Of a DNA stretch of 64,000 nt, positions 17,294-32,045 are shown piece by piece. Source of the DNA: Amorphochlora amoebiformis. Its lineage: Eukaryota > Cercozoa > Chlorarachniophyceae. Every line of letters begins with the position of its first letter. The stretch's first letter is position 1. Where the stretch lies: the NCBI GenBank assembly GCA_054601695.1, contig BAAHQB010000030.1, positions 310,001 through 374,000 on the forward strand, written 5' to 3'. The notes under the pieces were generated by a model that searched no databases, had not been told where the DNA came from, and was given only the letters and a program-made list of their open reading frames with translations. Made by a program: the position numbers and the translations under genes.

Positions 17294-17712
17294 AACATAT
17301 GTTTATACATGAATACGTACACATGTAGTCTAACATATACGATATTATATATATATATATATATATACATATGTATGTATATATATATATATATATATAT
17401 GTACAATATTATTTATTCTCACGAGTATATGTACCTCCTTAATACTGCTCTCGACGCTCGAAAACGACGTAGTTTGTCCAAATCTCTCCTTCACCTATGA
17501 ATTCGGATAATGATCAAGCTTTAGCTCAATATTCCGGTTGAAGTGATTAGGGTTAGGAAGTACAGAGCCATCTCTTCCAACGAGAAAGTGTCCCATGAAA
17601 TTCCAACTAATATCCCCCGGAAATGCTTGCTTCAGGTGTTGGTAGACTGAAATGTGTTCATCGGAGATAAGGAACATGCGTACAAATATATGTATGTGTA
17701 TGTATAAAATAA

Positions 17713-17754
<42 letters not shown>

Positions 17755-17783
17755 CAACATGCGTACAAATATATGTATGTGTA

Positions 17784-17833
<50 letters not shown>

Positions 17834-17883
17834 TATATATATATATATATGATATATTTAGATATATATGTATATACGTTTAG

Positions 17884-17926
<43 letters not shown>

Positions 17927-19021
17927 ATACATATATGTATATACATATATATATATATATATATATGTATACACACTTCTGTATGTATTCTACATATATT
18001 ATGTATGTATATATATATATACATATATAATGTTTGAACACAAAAACGTAGATATACATACGTATGGAGTATATAGATATATATATATATATTCTTATAC
18101 AACATCTTTACCTGGGTGGGTATTTGGCCCGTTGACGTCTATCTTGCACATCATGTTTAGACCGCTAGGAATGCCTATATATGTATTTGTGTTTGAGTAT
18201 GTGTGTTGAAATGTGTTTAAATATTGTAAACGTGTTTACACTGCGTAGATATGTAATTGTACTTATATATGTCTACATGTATATGTGTACATAATTGTTC
18301 AAATCCGAACACCAACCGAATTTCTTTTGGACAAATTCCTTAATATCAGCCTCGGACTTAGGTTCCTGCCTTTAAAAAGACAGTAGATAAATTACAACAG
18401 TATAAAACTAAATATGAGCGCAAAAAAAGAAGGGAAAAGTGATGTTATACGAAGTAAAAAAGGAAGTGAACGCGAAAATGTAGATAAGGAAGGTTAGTCT
18501 GGACTGTATGGTTAACAAAAAGCAGCTTCGTAATTTTCATTCGCTTACTTTCCAAACTGGTTACATGGAAATGCTAGAACCTATGTATATGCACTCAAAG
18601 TTAAAAGGTTTTGGTGTAAATATGCATATTAGATATATTTATACTTTTATGTAAATATTTACACATATATATTATACGAACATATGCTGTACATGTACTG
18701 GAATGCGCTAGAAGGTAATAGAAGGGGTGATGGAGAGTCATAAGAGAGTAGTATGGAAATTAGAAAGCGAGTAACGGAGAGGGAAGGGGAGAGAGTAGTC
18801 GGGAGGGGGGCAGGAGAGAGCTGAAGGAGGAGGCTCGATGAGATGGGGAATCTAGAATAGTTGTTGGTCTATAGAAAGGATAGATCTACTATCTTCATAC
18901 ATATAAATATGTATAGGAATATACATACTATACACAAGTAAGTATGTAATACATGTATGTACCTCCAGACCCTCCTTGTGATAGTTCTCAGCGAAGCCGG
19001 TGAGTGCCTACGAATACATAC

Positions 19022-19061
<40 letters not shown>

Positions 19062-19294
19062 GTTAAACATATATAATAAATATATATATACTGTATGCAT
19101 ATAAATATATATATACATACATGTTCTCATTTATATTAACGTATATCTATGTATGTGTCCTATGTAATATATATATATATATATATTAATATATATATAT
19201 ATATATATATCATTAGGTGTAAAATTGATATTTTTATATGTATACATGTAAATATATACATAATATACATATATATATATATATATTGGTTAAC

Positions 19295-19325
<31 letters not shown>

Positions 19326-19436
19326 TTATAAATATATAATATACATACATTCATACAGTCCGTATAATATTGAAATTTATTTATGTATGCATGTATTTAT
19401 GTATAAAACATTGGTATTTTATACTATATATACAGA

Positions 19437-19477
<41 letters not shown>

Positions 19478-19664
19478 TTATATATTATATATATATATAT
19501 GTATATTATATAAAATATGTTTAACATTATATATATATATATATGTACATGAATATTGTACATATGACATCGATATTGCAAATATGTGTTATACTTCGTT
19601 CTCTATATGTCTATGATATCATATTTTTTTCATACATATATACATGGTTATATAATATAAATAT

Positions 19665-19703
<39 letters not shown>

Positions 19704-19712
19704 TAATATATC

Positions 19713-19750
<38 letters not shown>

Positions 19751-21075
19751 GTACATGTATGTACGTATATCTAGATACTCATATAATTACCGTGTACCCC
19801 CGGTTCGTCATGCCTCATTGGGAGGCAACGTTTATCACATAGCAGACCTTGTCCTTGAAATATATGTAATACATATTTACGCATTTCCCAGACGTATACT
19901 TGCTATAATATAAGTGTAAATATATATATATATAAAATAATATATATATATATATTATATATATATATGTATATATATATATACATTATATATATAAATA
20001 TGCATATATAAGTATATATGCATGTATAAGTATATAAATATATATATATATATATATATAGATATATATGCACGTATTTATGTAATATCATATATGTATA
20101 TATTTACATCTATATAATGGATATACGTACATACAAATATACCAAAATATATATATAAATAGCTATTTATACATATGTATATATGTATGTGTATACATAT
20201 ATATGTGGATATTTATGTAATATTATGTACGAATATATTTAGAAATACATATATGAAAATAGATATGTAGATATGTATCTATTTGCATATAAGTGTGTAC
20301 GTATACACGTGTATATATAGGGCAATATAATACCTCAAATTTTGAGAAAGCAACCTCTTTCCCGTCGATATTCTAAGGATTGGTTTATGGTATTGTAGGG
20401 TCGTGTAATTCAGGTAATTGTGTGGATAATTGGGTGTATGAAGGCAGATTGTTTGTCGAAGTTCTCGAACTCGACCCAGCTACTACCCCTCCAAGTCTAA
20501 GTTATACCTTCGCAGAAAGTTTGAAGAAGCTTCCGAGGTCTAAAAGGTATTTAGTTGCGTGTTCAGGGCTATTTATTAGTGTGGTCGTGTGTCTTCACCT
20601 TTGGATTCCACGGAGGCTGCCCGTCCAATCGCATTGAAAAAAGAGAGGAAATAAGGAAAAAAATTAATTAGTTCATAAGTCAGGGATCCACTGCCAAAGG
20701 TAGTCCGAGTAGATATCGGGCTACACGTCAAAAGAACCCTTCAATGGGTTTGAAAGCTCTTATTTTGGGGATGTTTCAGACCTCTTGAGTTTGAAAACAT
20801 CTGCATAGGAGAAGGAATGAGCCAACCCGAAGTAGATGTCAGGCCGAAAATCAAATCATACACAACACCAGCTTCCATCAGAACCAAGAGGACTTTCGTT
20901 GCGGTTAAGTGAGGACTCGCATGTCTTCTTCCTCCCCCTGCCCCGCAGCTCAAGCCGGGAAAAATCAAAAGAAGTAATATACCAGGAACACACTGGCTAA
21001 GGGCAAAGTCACAAGGCCGTATGCTGCAACCTTATTCCTTCTGAGATGTGAGAAAATCCGGGACACTCGTCTCAT
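16821..21075 (-). CDS. Selenocysteine glutathione peroxidase, copy B (intact)
   Basis: Thirteen exons, minus strand: 20983-21075, 20782-20800, 20599-20616, 20508-20539, 20334-20372, 19791-19853, 18963-19007, 18549-18580, 18317-18369, 18112-18174, 17564-17646, 17435-17494, 16821-16874. The total is 654 nt, giving 217 residues including one selenocysteine. The start is ATG at 21073-21075 ([10 protein letters not shown]), followed by a basic stretch and a hydrophobic segment at residues 16-31, so a membrane-anchored or secretory-pathway GPx is likely. Catalytic residues are U (19815-19817), Gln in FPCNQFG, and Trp-Asn in SWNF. The C-terminus is Lys/Asp-rich (NKKKDDKAA). Changes from copy A include Met to Ile before NVAS, EEP to QEP, and HLKK to HLKQ. 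It is tail-to-tail with gene A copy B and head-to-head with prfB. Confidence 0.9.
19815..19817 (-). other. In-frame UGA, selenocysteine codon (copy B)
   Basis: Same NVASQ-UGA-GMT context as copy A. Retention in both copies, despite substitutions nearby, argues that UGA is functional rather than a chance nonsense mutation. The gene terminates at UAG. Confidence 0.87.
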
Positions 21076-21133
21076 CCACACTTGTAATGGGTGGTGCCGA
21101 GTGGATTGCTGAGTGCCGAAATCTGGGTTCCAT
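21032..21133 (-). promoter_or_regulatory. Overlapping upstream ORF before GPx copy B start
   Basis: On the minus strand an ATG at 21131-21133 opens a 34-codon frame (MEPRFRHSAIH..., including the stop) in a different frame from GPx. It runs past the GPx ATG at 21073-21075. In copy A indels shorten the equivalent frame to 16 codons. It may lower GPx translation if the transcript start lies upstream of it. Confidence 0.4.
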
Positions 21134-21204
21134 AATTTTAAAACCCGGGGGAATATCGCGGTTACCGGTAATCCCTTATAATCCCGGCATTGGATCTCTG
21201 ATGG
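21076..21204. promoter_or_regulatory. Shared upstream region of GPx (-) and prfB (+)
   Basis: Only 129 bp separate the GPx and prfB start codons, which point away from each other, so a bidirectional promoter is expected here. The stretch is balanced in composition and free of TA repeats. I see no obvious TATA box. The copy A counterpart is 7707-7844. Confidence 0.6.
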
Positions 21205-22099
21205 ATGATGGCCGGCTATTGGCTCGCACTTCCGTCGTTCCTATGCCTCCTGGTTACCCCTCGAGAGGGTTCAAGCATCTCCCGGCCACCTTTTAGAGCC
21301 AAGGTAACCCCACAATACCGTTCCAATCGTTAAAACGACTGAAATCCTCCAAAATATAACATATTTTCTTTACCCTACCTTTCACTCCCTGACAATGTCC
21401 TTCCTCTTTCATATCCTCTGGAGACCAAATGGAGACTGCACCGCGCTAGGCTACGTCACTATTTATCAATTCCCCAAGTCCCGGGATTGAGAAGTAGACA
21501 ATCAGTGGCCTGCCAATTGACAGCAGACGCGGGGAGTGTGCGAAAGCTTGTCCATTCGCTCGAGGGGGTACGATGCTAATTCCTGATCTCTAGTCTTAAT
21601 GTACCTCCTTAAGAGTGTGAGAAAGCTGTACATTCTCTGGAGGGGGTACGATGCTGATTCCTGATCTCTAGTCTTAATTTACCGATAGAGAGTGGATACG
21701 AATATACAACATGTAAACCTTCCATTTCAAGAAGCTGAAGTAGAGGTAATGCTAAATTAGACTTCAGGTGGGATTAGGGTCCGGGTTAGAGTTCAGCTTA
21801 GAATTAGAGTGAGGTGTTTCAATAGGCATATTTGAGAATGTCAGTTGTTGGAAAGCGATTTTCATTTTTCTGTTTTTGTAAGCGGCTGGAAGCTGAGTCG
21901 TCGATTAAGACATTTTGGGATGAACCTGAGAAGGTTCCTGCTCCCTGTCTCACTCTCTCTCCTCGTGTCCCTGTCTCGTATTAACCCTTAATCTGCCCCT
22001 TACATAAACCCTATCAACCCTGAGATAAACTTTCACCTTACCCCACCGAATGTAAATATTACACATGGACACACACACTATTTAGATATAGATATAAAA

Positions 22100-22148
<49 letters not shown>

Positions 22149-22279
22149 AATATATATATATATATATATTTAATGTATACTATATGATGTAAGTTTTTTA
22201 TGTATTTGTGTTATACTATATGTGTTAACATGTATATACATTTACACATACACAAATATTGTATGTGAGTTTTGTATAT

Positions 22280-22322
<43 letters not shown>

Positions 22323-22509
22323 TTATATAATATAATATAATATATATGTATATCATGTAGTTACATATACGCGTTTACATAAACATATATACATATTATA
22401 TTATATATATATATATATATTATATTTATATATATACATATATATATATATATAATATATATATGTGTGTATATATATATTATGTATCTATGTGTGAATA
22501 TAGATGTGC

Positions 22510-22554
<45 letters not shown>

Positions 22555-22555
22555 G

Positions 22556-22595
<40 letters not shown>

Positions 22596-22834
22596 AATAT
22601 GTAATTATATTTGCATCTATGGATGTATTATCATATTTATATTGTTTATATACATTTATACACATATATGTATATGTCTATGTATATACATATACATAAT
22701 ATATATATACATAAATATAGGATATATATGTAAATATATATATATATATATACGTGTATATATGCCTATATATACGTATACACACATGCATATAAGTATA
22801 ATGCAGCCCCATAGCATTTACGCATTTATTACAC

Positions 22835-22889
<55 letters not shown>

Positions 22890-23057
22890 GTATATATATA
22901 TATACATATCTAAATATTTATATATAAAATATGTGTGTGTATACATATACACATACGTGTATATGTGTATGTGTATGAGTGTACTTGCATACCCAGATAT
23001 GTCTGTACATATTGATGTGTATACACACACATTTACACATATACTATCTATATAATG

Positions 23058-23089
<32 letters not shown>

Positions 23090-23169
23090 ATGTACTAATA
23101 TATATATATATGTGTGTACATGTGTATATATATATACACATATACCACATATACTTATCCGAGCAATAC

Positions 23170-23214
<45 letters not shown>

Positions 23215-23360
23215 ATACATAATGTATTATTATTTACATATACACATACATATATATATATATATATATTTATACATATATATATATATATATGTGTGTG
23301 TGTATATAAACATATATATATATATATAATATATATGTACACAATGTACTTATCCATGCA

Positions 23361-23404
<44 letters not shown>

Positions 23405-24757
23405 ACAGCATGTAGAGCTAGCACGGAACCTATAACTAGTTAACTACGCGTCGGATCGCTAGACTACCGTCATATTCGTAATCTACGCATGCAAATTAGC
23501 AGTAGTAATCCGAGGGGAAGACCTTCCAATGGAAGGCCTTAGGTAGGGAAGGCCTTCCACGCGAGAATTTGCTTGATTTGGTCATTATCATTAGCCATAA
23601 TCCAAACGGACTTGAATCGAACTCTGGACTACCATCTACTATACCACTGCGCTAACTATATATATATATATATATATATCTATATGTATAATATGTGAAT
23701 TATACATAAAAGGAATACATACTAGGCTCAGGCTGTAATGACCAAGCTAAACCGCCACAAAGCATCACTCCAAATAGCTAGGAACTGGCAGGTCAATACC
23801 GCTGATGCTAACCCCAACCGTAAAACTCAAACTCATCCAAATCTCTGTAACAAATCACCAACCGCAACTAGAAACGAACCGGCCACAATCAATCCCTACT
23901 CCAAACTCCAACCCTGACTCATTCCTAACCATATCCTAAGGTTCTCTTAGAAGACGCCAAAACTGCTCTTGAGATTTGTGAAGACGACCCTGAGTCTCTT
24001 GAGCTTCTCCAGGTTACCCAGCCTATCATGCTATCAGCTGGCCAAGCTTAAACCTATCCTGCTAGCCCCAACCATAGCAAATCCAAACTCGAATTAATAG
24101 TAACCTGAGTGAAACTAACACTAAGCCTTACCATCCTCAGGAGTCGCAAGAGAACCTATGGATCCTGGAGAAGGTATAAGTAGTTAGCATAGATAATTAT
24201 TCCTACCTACATGTTTTATACTCACGTGTATATATACTGTGAGAGAGAGAGAGAGAGGGAGAGAGAGCGAGAGCACAAGTGAGGATTAATGGCATGCTCA
24301 AAATTGACACATCCAAACCTATCCCTCACAGTAACCATAACTCAAACCCCAGGAACTAAATGCCTTCGAGCTACAAGTGCTCTTAACCGGTCCACATGAC
24401 TCCAAAGGGTGATCCAAACCCTATCCCTGTCCCTGGGCCAATCCGTCTTAATCTGACCCAATTCTAACCCGGGCAGAGCACTCTTGACACTAATATCTGG
24501 CGCGGGGGGTACAGAAGCACAGGTCCTGTGGCTATTCGAAAGCCTAAAGCTACGGCTAACTAACCATAAGCCTAATTGTGAGACTAACGCTAGGGTTATA
24601 TTATTAGGACTGGGCCCAGATGCTGCAGAGGATGTATTTGAGATTTGCGGAAGGAAGGGGATACAAGGTTCACCTGTAAACATGTATTTGTGTATGTGTA
24701 TGTGTTGGAATTACATGTACACATAATACTTGTACACATATATGTATATCATAAATA

Positions 24758-24810
<53 letters not shown>

Positions 24811-24949
24811 ATATATATATATGTGTGTGTATATAATATACGCATATATATGTTTCAATATATTTTATATATATATAAATAGTATCGACGTGTGATTTTT
24901 GTAAATTTGTAGATATATTTTATACGTATATAAAACATATATGTATGCA

Positions 24950-25019
<70 letters not shown>

Positions 25020-25037
25020 CGTGTATATATATTATGT

Positions 25038-25076
<39 letters not shown>

Positions 25077-25145
25077 TATATATGCGTGTATATATATATA
25101 TGTGTGTGTGTTTACATATATATTTACAGTATATATTTATATATG

Positions 25146-25178
<33 letters not shown>

Positions 25179-26633
25179 GTGTGAATATATATTTTAATAT
25201 GTAAGTATGTAAATATATGTGGTTTTGATTGTGATTTTCTCAAAATTTTGTGATACATGTCTTCATGTATACATATGTCTAATTAAATATATATTTGCAT
25301 GCAAGACAAAGTCTTTCACGTTATGCCCCATACACATATGAATACATGTAATTAATTATACATGTATGTATGTGTATATTTACGTATGAAAAACAAACGC
25401 ATTGTGCACACACACACACACACATGTGTACATACATACACACGTATACATATATACATATATACATGTATGTGTGTGTGTATGATTGTACAATATGTAC
25501 GTATATATATACATAAATAACTGCAACACAAAAATAAATGTATACATTACGAAGGTATCTACTGTGGAAGAAATGCCAGGAGAGGAGGCGGGAATTAAGA
25601 GTGCAACATTAAAGGTTAGGGTTAGGGTGAGGCTAGCGTTAGTATTGCGTCAGTATTTCTTTGAGATTATCAACATAACTCCATCGAGAAAATATTTAAA
25701 ATTCATCTGTTTTTAGATTCGTGCGTTGAAAATTATTTCCTTATCGTCTTCTTGTTTCCATCTGTTTTATTGTATTGTTTTAAGCAGGTCGAGGGAGAGT
25801 TCGCGTATGGGTGAGAGGCTAGCGGTTAGGGTTAGGTGGAATTTAAGGTTAGGATTACCGTTTTAGGATTACACGATTACGACCGTGAGGGAATAGAGGA
25901 TTACGATCGTAAGGGATTAAGTATTAGTGGTATATGAAACTACACGTATGAATTAATGTGCTCAGGATTAGAGTTAGGGATTAGGGTAAGGGTTAATACC
26001 CTCGGTCGGGTTCAGGTTAGGGTTAGGGTTAAGGTTAGGATAATGCGCTCAGGGTTAGGGTTAGGTTTACGGTTAGGATCAGATTATTCAGCATGTCTTA
26101 GTCCGAGGACCATTGACTCCTCCACAGTGTGGGTAGGGTTAGGGTAGGGTTAGGGTTAGGGTCAGGGTTAGGGTTAGGGTTAGGTTCAGGGTTAGGGTTA
26201 GGGCTAGGGTCAGGGTTAAGGTTAGGGTTAATGCGCTCAGAGTTAGGGTAGGGTTAGGATACGGCTCAGGGCTTGAGTTAGAGTTAGGGTTAGGGTTAGT
26301 AAATATTCTCATGGTGTATTAAATGGAATTTATGATGTACATTTAGCTTTTCTTATCACAGGTATTTGAAAGGTGAGAAGGGGACTCATAGGTATGTACG
26401 CTTACCCCCTCTCTTTGTCTATCTCTGTGTATACATACATTTATAGAAAATGTAAATATCAATTAGAGATATACGTACACAGATGAGATATACACCATAT
26501 ATTTATACATATGTATTTACGTGTATGTAATATAAAAACACATCATCTGTGTCTCTTTGTGATTTTTTGCCTGTGTAGTTTGGATATTTTTAAGATTGCA
26601 CACATATTACATGTTACGTGTTCAACTAAATAC

Positions 26634-26677
<44 letters not shown>

Positions 26678-26905
26678 GTACAAATACGTATATCGAAAAC
26701 ATACATACATATACGGATATACATATACATATATATTTTTACATATATATATATATATATATATGTATAAATATTCCCTATGTACATATGTCTATATATC
26801 TACAGATATCTATATATACATATGTATATATATATAATATATATGTATGTGTAGATATCTGTAGATATATAGACATGTACATATGGAATATTTATATACA
26901 TATAC

Positions 26906-26939
<34 letters not shown>

Positions 26940-28252
26940 TCCATATATACATATGTCGACATTACATCACATGCAGAATATGCGTATATACATATGCATA
27001 CACTGTATATAAATAGAAAGAGAGAGAGATTTTATATGTATGTATATAAATATTGTATATATATATATATATGTAAGACTTGTCCGTTTATCTCCCTTTA
27101 ACGCTCAAAACAAACGTCAAACAAGCTTCGCCAAGGTACCTCTAACCCTAACTCCGACCAGTCCCTTACCCTTACCCTAACCCTAACCCCAAACCTCACG
27201 CTAACCCTATCTCAACCTAACCCTAACCCTAACCCTAACCTTAACCCCCTAACCCTCACGCTAACCCTATCTCCCCCAACCCAATCCTAACCCTAACCCT
27301 AGTCCTAACCCACACGCTGACCCTATCTCCCTCAACCTAACCCTAACCCTAACCCTCACGCTAACCGCATCTCAACCTAACCCTAATCCTAACCCTAACC
27401 CTAACCCTTACGCTAAACCTATCTTCCTCAACCTAACTCTAACCACCCTAACCCTAACCCTAACCCTACCCTTAACCCTCACGCTAACCCTATCTCTCCC
27501 AACCTAACCCTAAACCTACCCTAACCCTAACCCTAACCCCCACACAAAGTCGCATCACACAATTTTTTACCCGCATACCACACCCTCAGGCCCACAACAC
27601 CCCACCTCACCAAAACTCAACACACCCAACATCACGATCTGCTGTTATCCCAAACAGCACTATAGCCCCACCCTGTGGAGGAGTCAATGGTCCTAGGATT
27701 AAGACATGCTAAATATTCTGATCCTAACCCTCACGCTGACCCTATCTCCCTCAACCTAACCCTAACCCAATCCCTAACCCGGCTCACCCCACCCAGTGGA
27801 GGAGTCAATGGTCCTAGGACTAAGACATGCTGAATAATCTGATCCTAACCCGGCTCACTCTAACCTGGCTCACTCTAACCCTAAACCTTAACCCCAACCA
27901 TACCGCTAACCCTAACACCCTAACCTAACTCAAACTCTAGCCTATCCATCCTAACCCTAACCTAACACTCTTATCACCGTAACGCTAAACCTAACCTTGA
28001 CCCCAACCCTAACCCTAATCGTAACCCTAACCCTAACCCTAACCCTAATCATCACCCTAACCCTAATCCTAACCCTCACGTTTATCCTATCCCTCGACTT
28101 AACCCTAACCCTAACCCTAATCCTAACCTCACCCTACCCCTATCTCCCAAAACCTAACACTAACCTAAACCCTAACCCAAACTTCACCTAATCCCATCCT
28201 AAATGCTCAGGTGGAGATTATGCCTATTCTTGAGGTAATATTTGTAAGCATT

Positions 28253-28291
<39 letters not shown>

Positions 28292-28304
28292 ATACGTGTG
28301 TACA

Positions 28305-28350
<46 letters not shown>

Positions 28351-28495
28351 ACATACACACATATGCATATATATGTAATATATATATATAATATATTCAT
28401 AAAGAGATACTTATAATATCTATACATATCAATGTGCATTATTTGACCTAAATATATATCTATTATATTTAAATATGTACGTATATCATATACGT

Positions 28496-28526
<31 letters not shown>

Positions 28527-28724
28527 TATGTATGTATATGATATATGTATGTCTATATATATATATATATATAATCTATTTATAATACATATACTTATAT
28601 ATATAATATATATATGCATGAATAGATACTATACAATATCTATACATACATTATTTGACCTGAAGATATATCTATTATATTTAAATGTGTACCTATATAA
28701 TATACGTATACATATATATGTATG

Positions 28725-28760
<36 letters not shown>

Positions 28761-28879
28761 ATCATATAAGGCATATAGGTATGTAACATATATATATATA
28801 TATAGATATATACATATACGTATGTATATATATATATATAATATATATATATATGTTACATAGCTATATGCCTTATATG

Positions 28880-28919
<40 letters not shown>

Positions 28920-29012
28920 GTGTATATATATGTATATATATATATATATATGTATATTTACCTCATAGGAACAAGAGCTCTCCGATATCGACATACCCGA
29001 TTCTGATCTCGA

Positions 29013-29068
<56 letters not shown>

Positions 29069-29212
29069 TATAATTAAATATATATATATATGTATGTATA
29101 TATATATATATGAATATACATATATATATATGAATATATATATATATATATTTATATATGTGCCTATACATGTTATATATATACAGATATATCCACATAC
29201 TTGATGTATATG

Positions 29213-29249
<37 letters not shown>

Positions 29250-29297
29250 AAGTGAATAACACACTGGTGCGTACATTGCATGCAGACTACATACGTG

Positions 29298-29329
<32 letters not shown>

Positions 29330-29930
29330 TTCTATATATATATATATATATATTTCTATATATATGTATATATATATATATATATTACATTATATATATA
29401 CATATATATATTTAAAAAGTTATATATATTTACATGTTATATATATATATATGCTCATATGATATATTAATATACGCGTATACAATATAATATAAAAGTA
29501 TAACGTGTGTACAAATAGACATAATATATACAACCCTTTTTATATACATGTACACATATATGTACATATGTATGTTTTTATAAAGATATATATTTATATA
29601 TGGATATGTTGTATGCGTACATTTACATTACATAGATGTTTTTGTACATTTTATATATAATAAATAATATATATACTCATATATATACATAATATATATA
29701 TGTATATATTATGTTTGGAAATTTATGCATTTAGGTCACAACGATGCGCAGTGGAGGTGCTGGTGGCCAAAACGTAAATAAAGTCGAAACTGGCGTCCGG
29801 TAATCCAAGCCCTACCTCGAACCCTAATTCTAATCCTAAATATTATCCTAATTCCTAACCCAGCATGAGACATATCCCGACGGGGATTTCTGTGAGATGT
29901 ACTCAGGTATGTTGTGTGCTACGAACATAT

Positions 29931-29963
<33 letters not shown>

Positions 29964-29996
29964 CATTATATATATATATATATATTATATATACAT

Positions 29997-30030
<34 letters not shown>

Positions 30031-30072
30031 CATAATGTTTGTATATATGACGTATGTATATGTGTACGTATA

Positions 30073-30111
<39 letters not shown>

Positions 30112-30261
30112 GTGATGTATAACACAGAATAGTATAATATAATGTGATAAAATTAAGTATATCAAATAGTACAACTTTGGGATATACACCTTAGAACATA
30201 TATTTACAAGTTTACTCATATGTAAATATGTAATATATATGTATATACATATATTATATAC

Positions 30262-30302
<41 letters not shown>

Positions 30303-30345
30303 TGCATACATACATATATATATATATATAATAAATATGCACATA

Positions 30346-30393
<48 letters not shown>

Positions 30394-30418
30394 TACATAT
30401 ATATGTTACACATATATT

Positions 30419-30450
<32 letters not shown>

Positions 30451-30550
30451 CGTATGTATGTACGTATATGTATCCATTTAAAGAATATATGTAAGTGTAT
30501 ATGTAAATATTTGTATGCATGTTGGGTGTAATATATATTTATATATACAC

Positions 30551-30636
<86 letters not shown>

Positions 30637-30790
30637 GTGTTTGTGTATACATATATATATATATATATATATAATATCTATATGTATAATATCATATATA
30701 TATGTTTAAATAGGAGCGTACACAGCTGCAGAACAAACGAATTGCATTAGAGATGATAAAAGTAAGGTTTTACACATATCTTTGATGTAA

Positions 30791-30833
<43 letters not shown>

Positions 30834-30885
30834 TATTCATTTATGTAAACAACACACATAGATGCATACGTATGTATGCTTATGT

Positions 30886-30918
<33 letters not shown>

Positions 30919-31662
30919 GCATGAAAATATATATGCATGAAAATATATACATGTAAATGTATATATATATATATATATGTGTGTAAATGTGCATACATGT
31001 AATATATAAATATATATATATTATATAAAATATATATATATATATATATATATTACGAAGGATGGAATATGAATTTCATATATATATATATATATATATG
31101 TGTGTGTATATATATATACGTACATATGTGTAAATAAATAGGTTTTCATACTAAGATAGATAGGTCATTATATCCCTGAACATGCATACGTATATATAAC
31201 TACATATATAATATATATATATACACGCAAACGCAAATAAATTTACAACATATATACTGCGTGTACAGGCAAAGCTTATAGTTGTACAAGAGGAGCAGAG
31301 AGCAAAGGAGTTAGAAGAGATAAAGGTATATAAATAAATTGTAATATTAGTATATTTTACTACACACACACATATATATATATATGTAATATTATATATT
31401 AGCGTAAACACATTCATAGGAGAACATAAAGAATTTATGTTTAAAGAGTGGATATACATTTTAAATCTATTTTCAAATGTGGAAAGAAATGTTACGTACA
31501 TAGATACACGTGTACATGTAAATTACATGTAATATATCTATATTATATATATATATATATATGTATGTATGTGTGTGTGTATAGGTGTGTATATGTATAT
31601 TGTATATACATATAAATATACTATATATATATATATATATATATAATATTTAAAAATGTCTG

Positions 31663-31710
<48 letters not shown>

Positions 31711-31918
31711 AATCTCAGGGAGACCTTATCGAAGCAGCCTGGGGAACCCAGGTAGCCCCCACCTAAACTCTTACCCTAACCCTAACCTTAAGATAAAACT
31801 CCAATCTAGAAATCCTAATTTCAACTCCATTAGGTCCGAAACTATGTATTCCAGCCGTACAAACTCGTGAAGGACACTCGTACGGGCCACGAAACATCTA
31901 GGGTACCTTTCTTCACAT

Positions 31919-31970
<52 letters not shown>

Positions 31971-31989
31971 CGTGTATACTACATGTATA

Positions 31990-32045
<56 letters not shown>

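Larger units (their letters stand above)
12212..25978 (+). repeat. Segmental tandem duplication, copy B
   Basis: Direct repeat of 499-12090, joined to it through about 120 bp of TA and TG repeat (12091-12211). It is about 2 kb longer because of a 1.3-kb insertion (about 13248-14567), a SINE-like insertion (about 23405-23660) and microsatellite length changes. Beyond 25978 the sequence continues into unduplicated prfB, so copy B carries the only complete prfB. Confidence 0.92.

Noticed and set aside
27136-28205. CRISPR array
   Set aside because: The repeats are degenerate CCCTAA without unique spacers of even length, in a eukaryotic intron.
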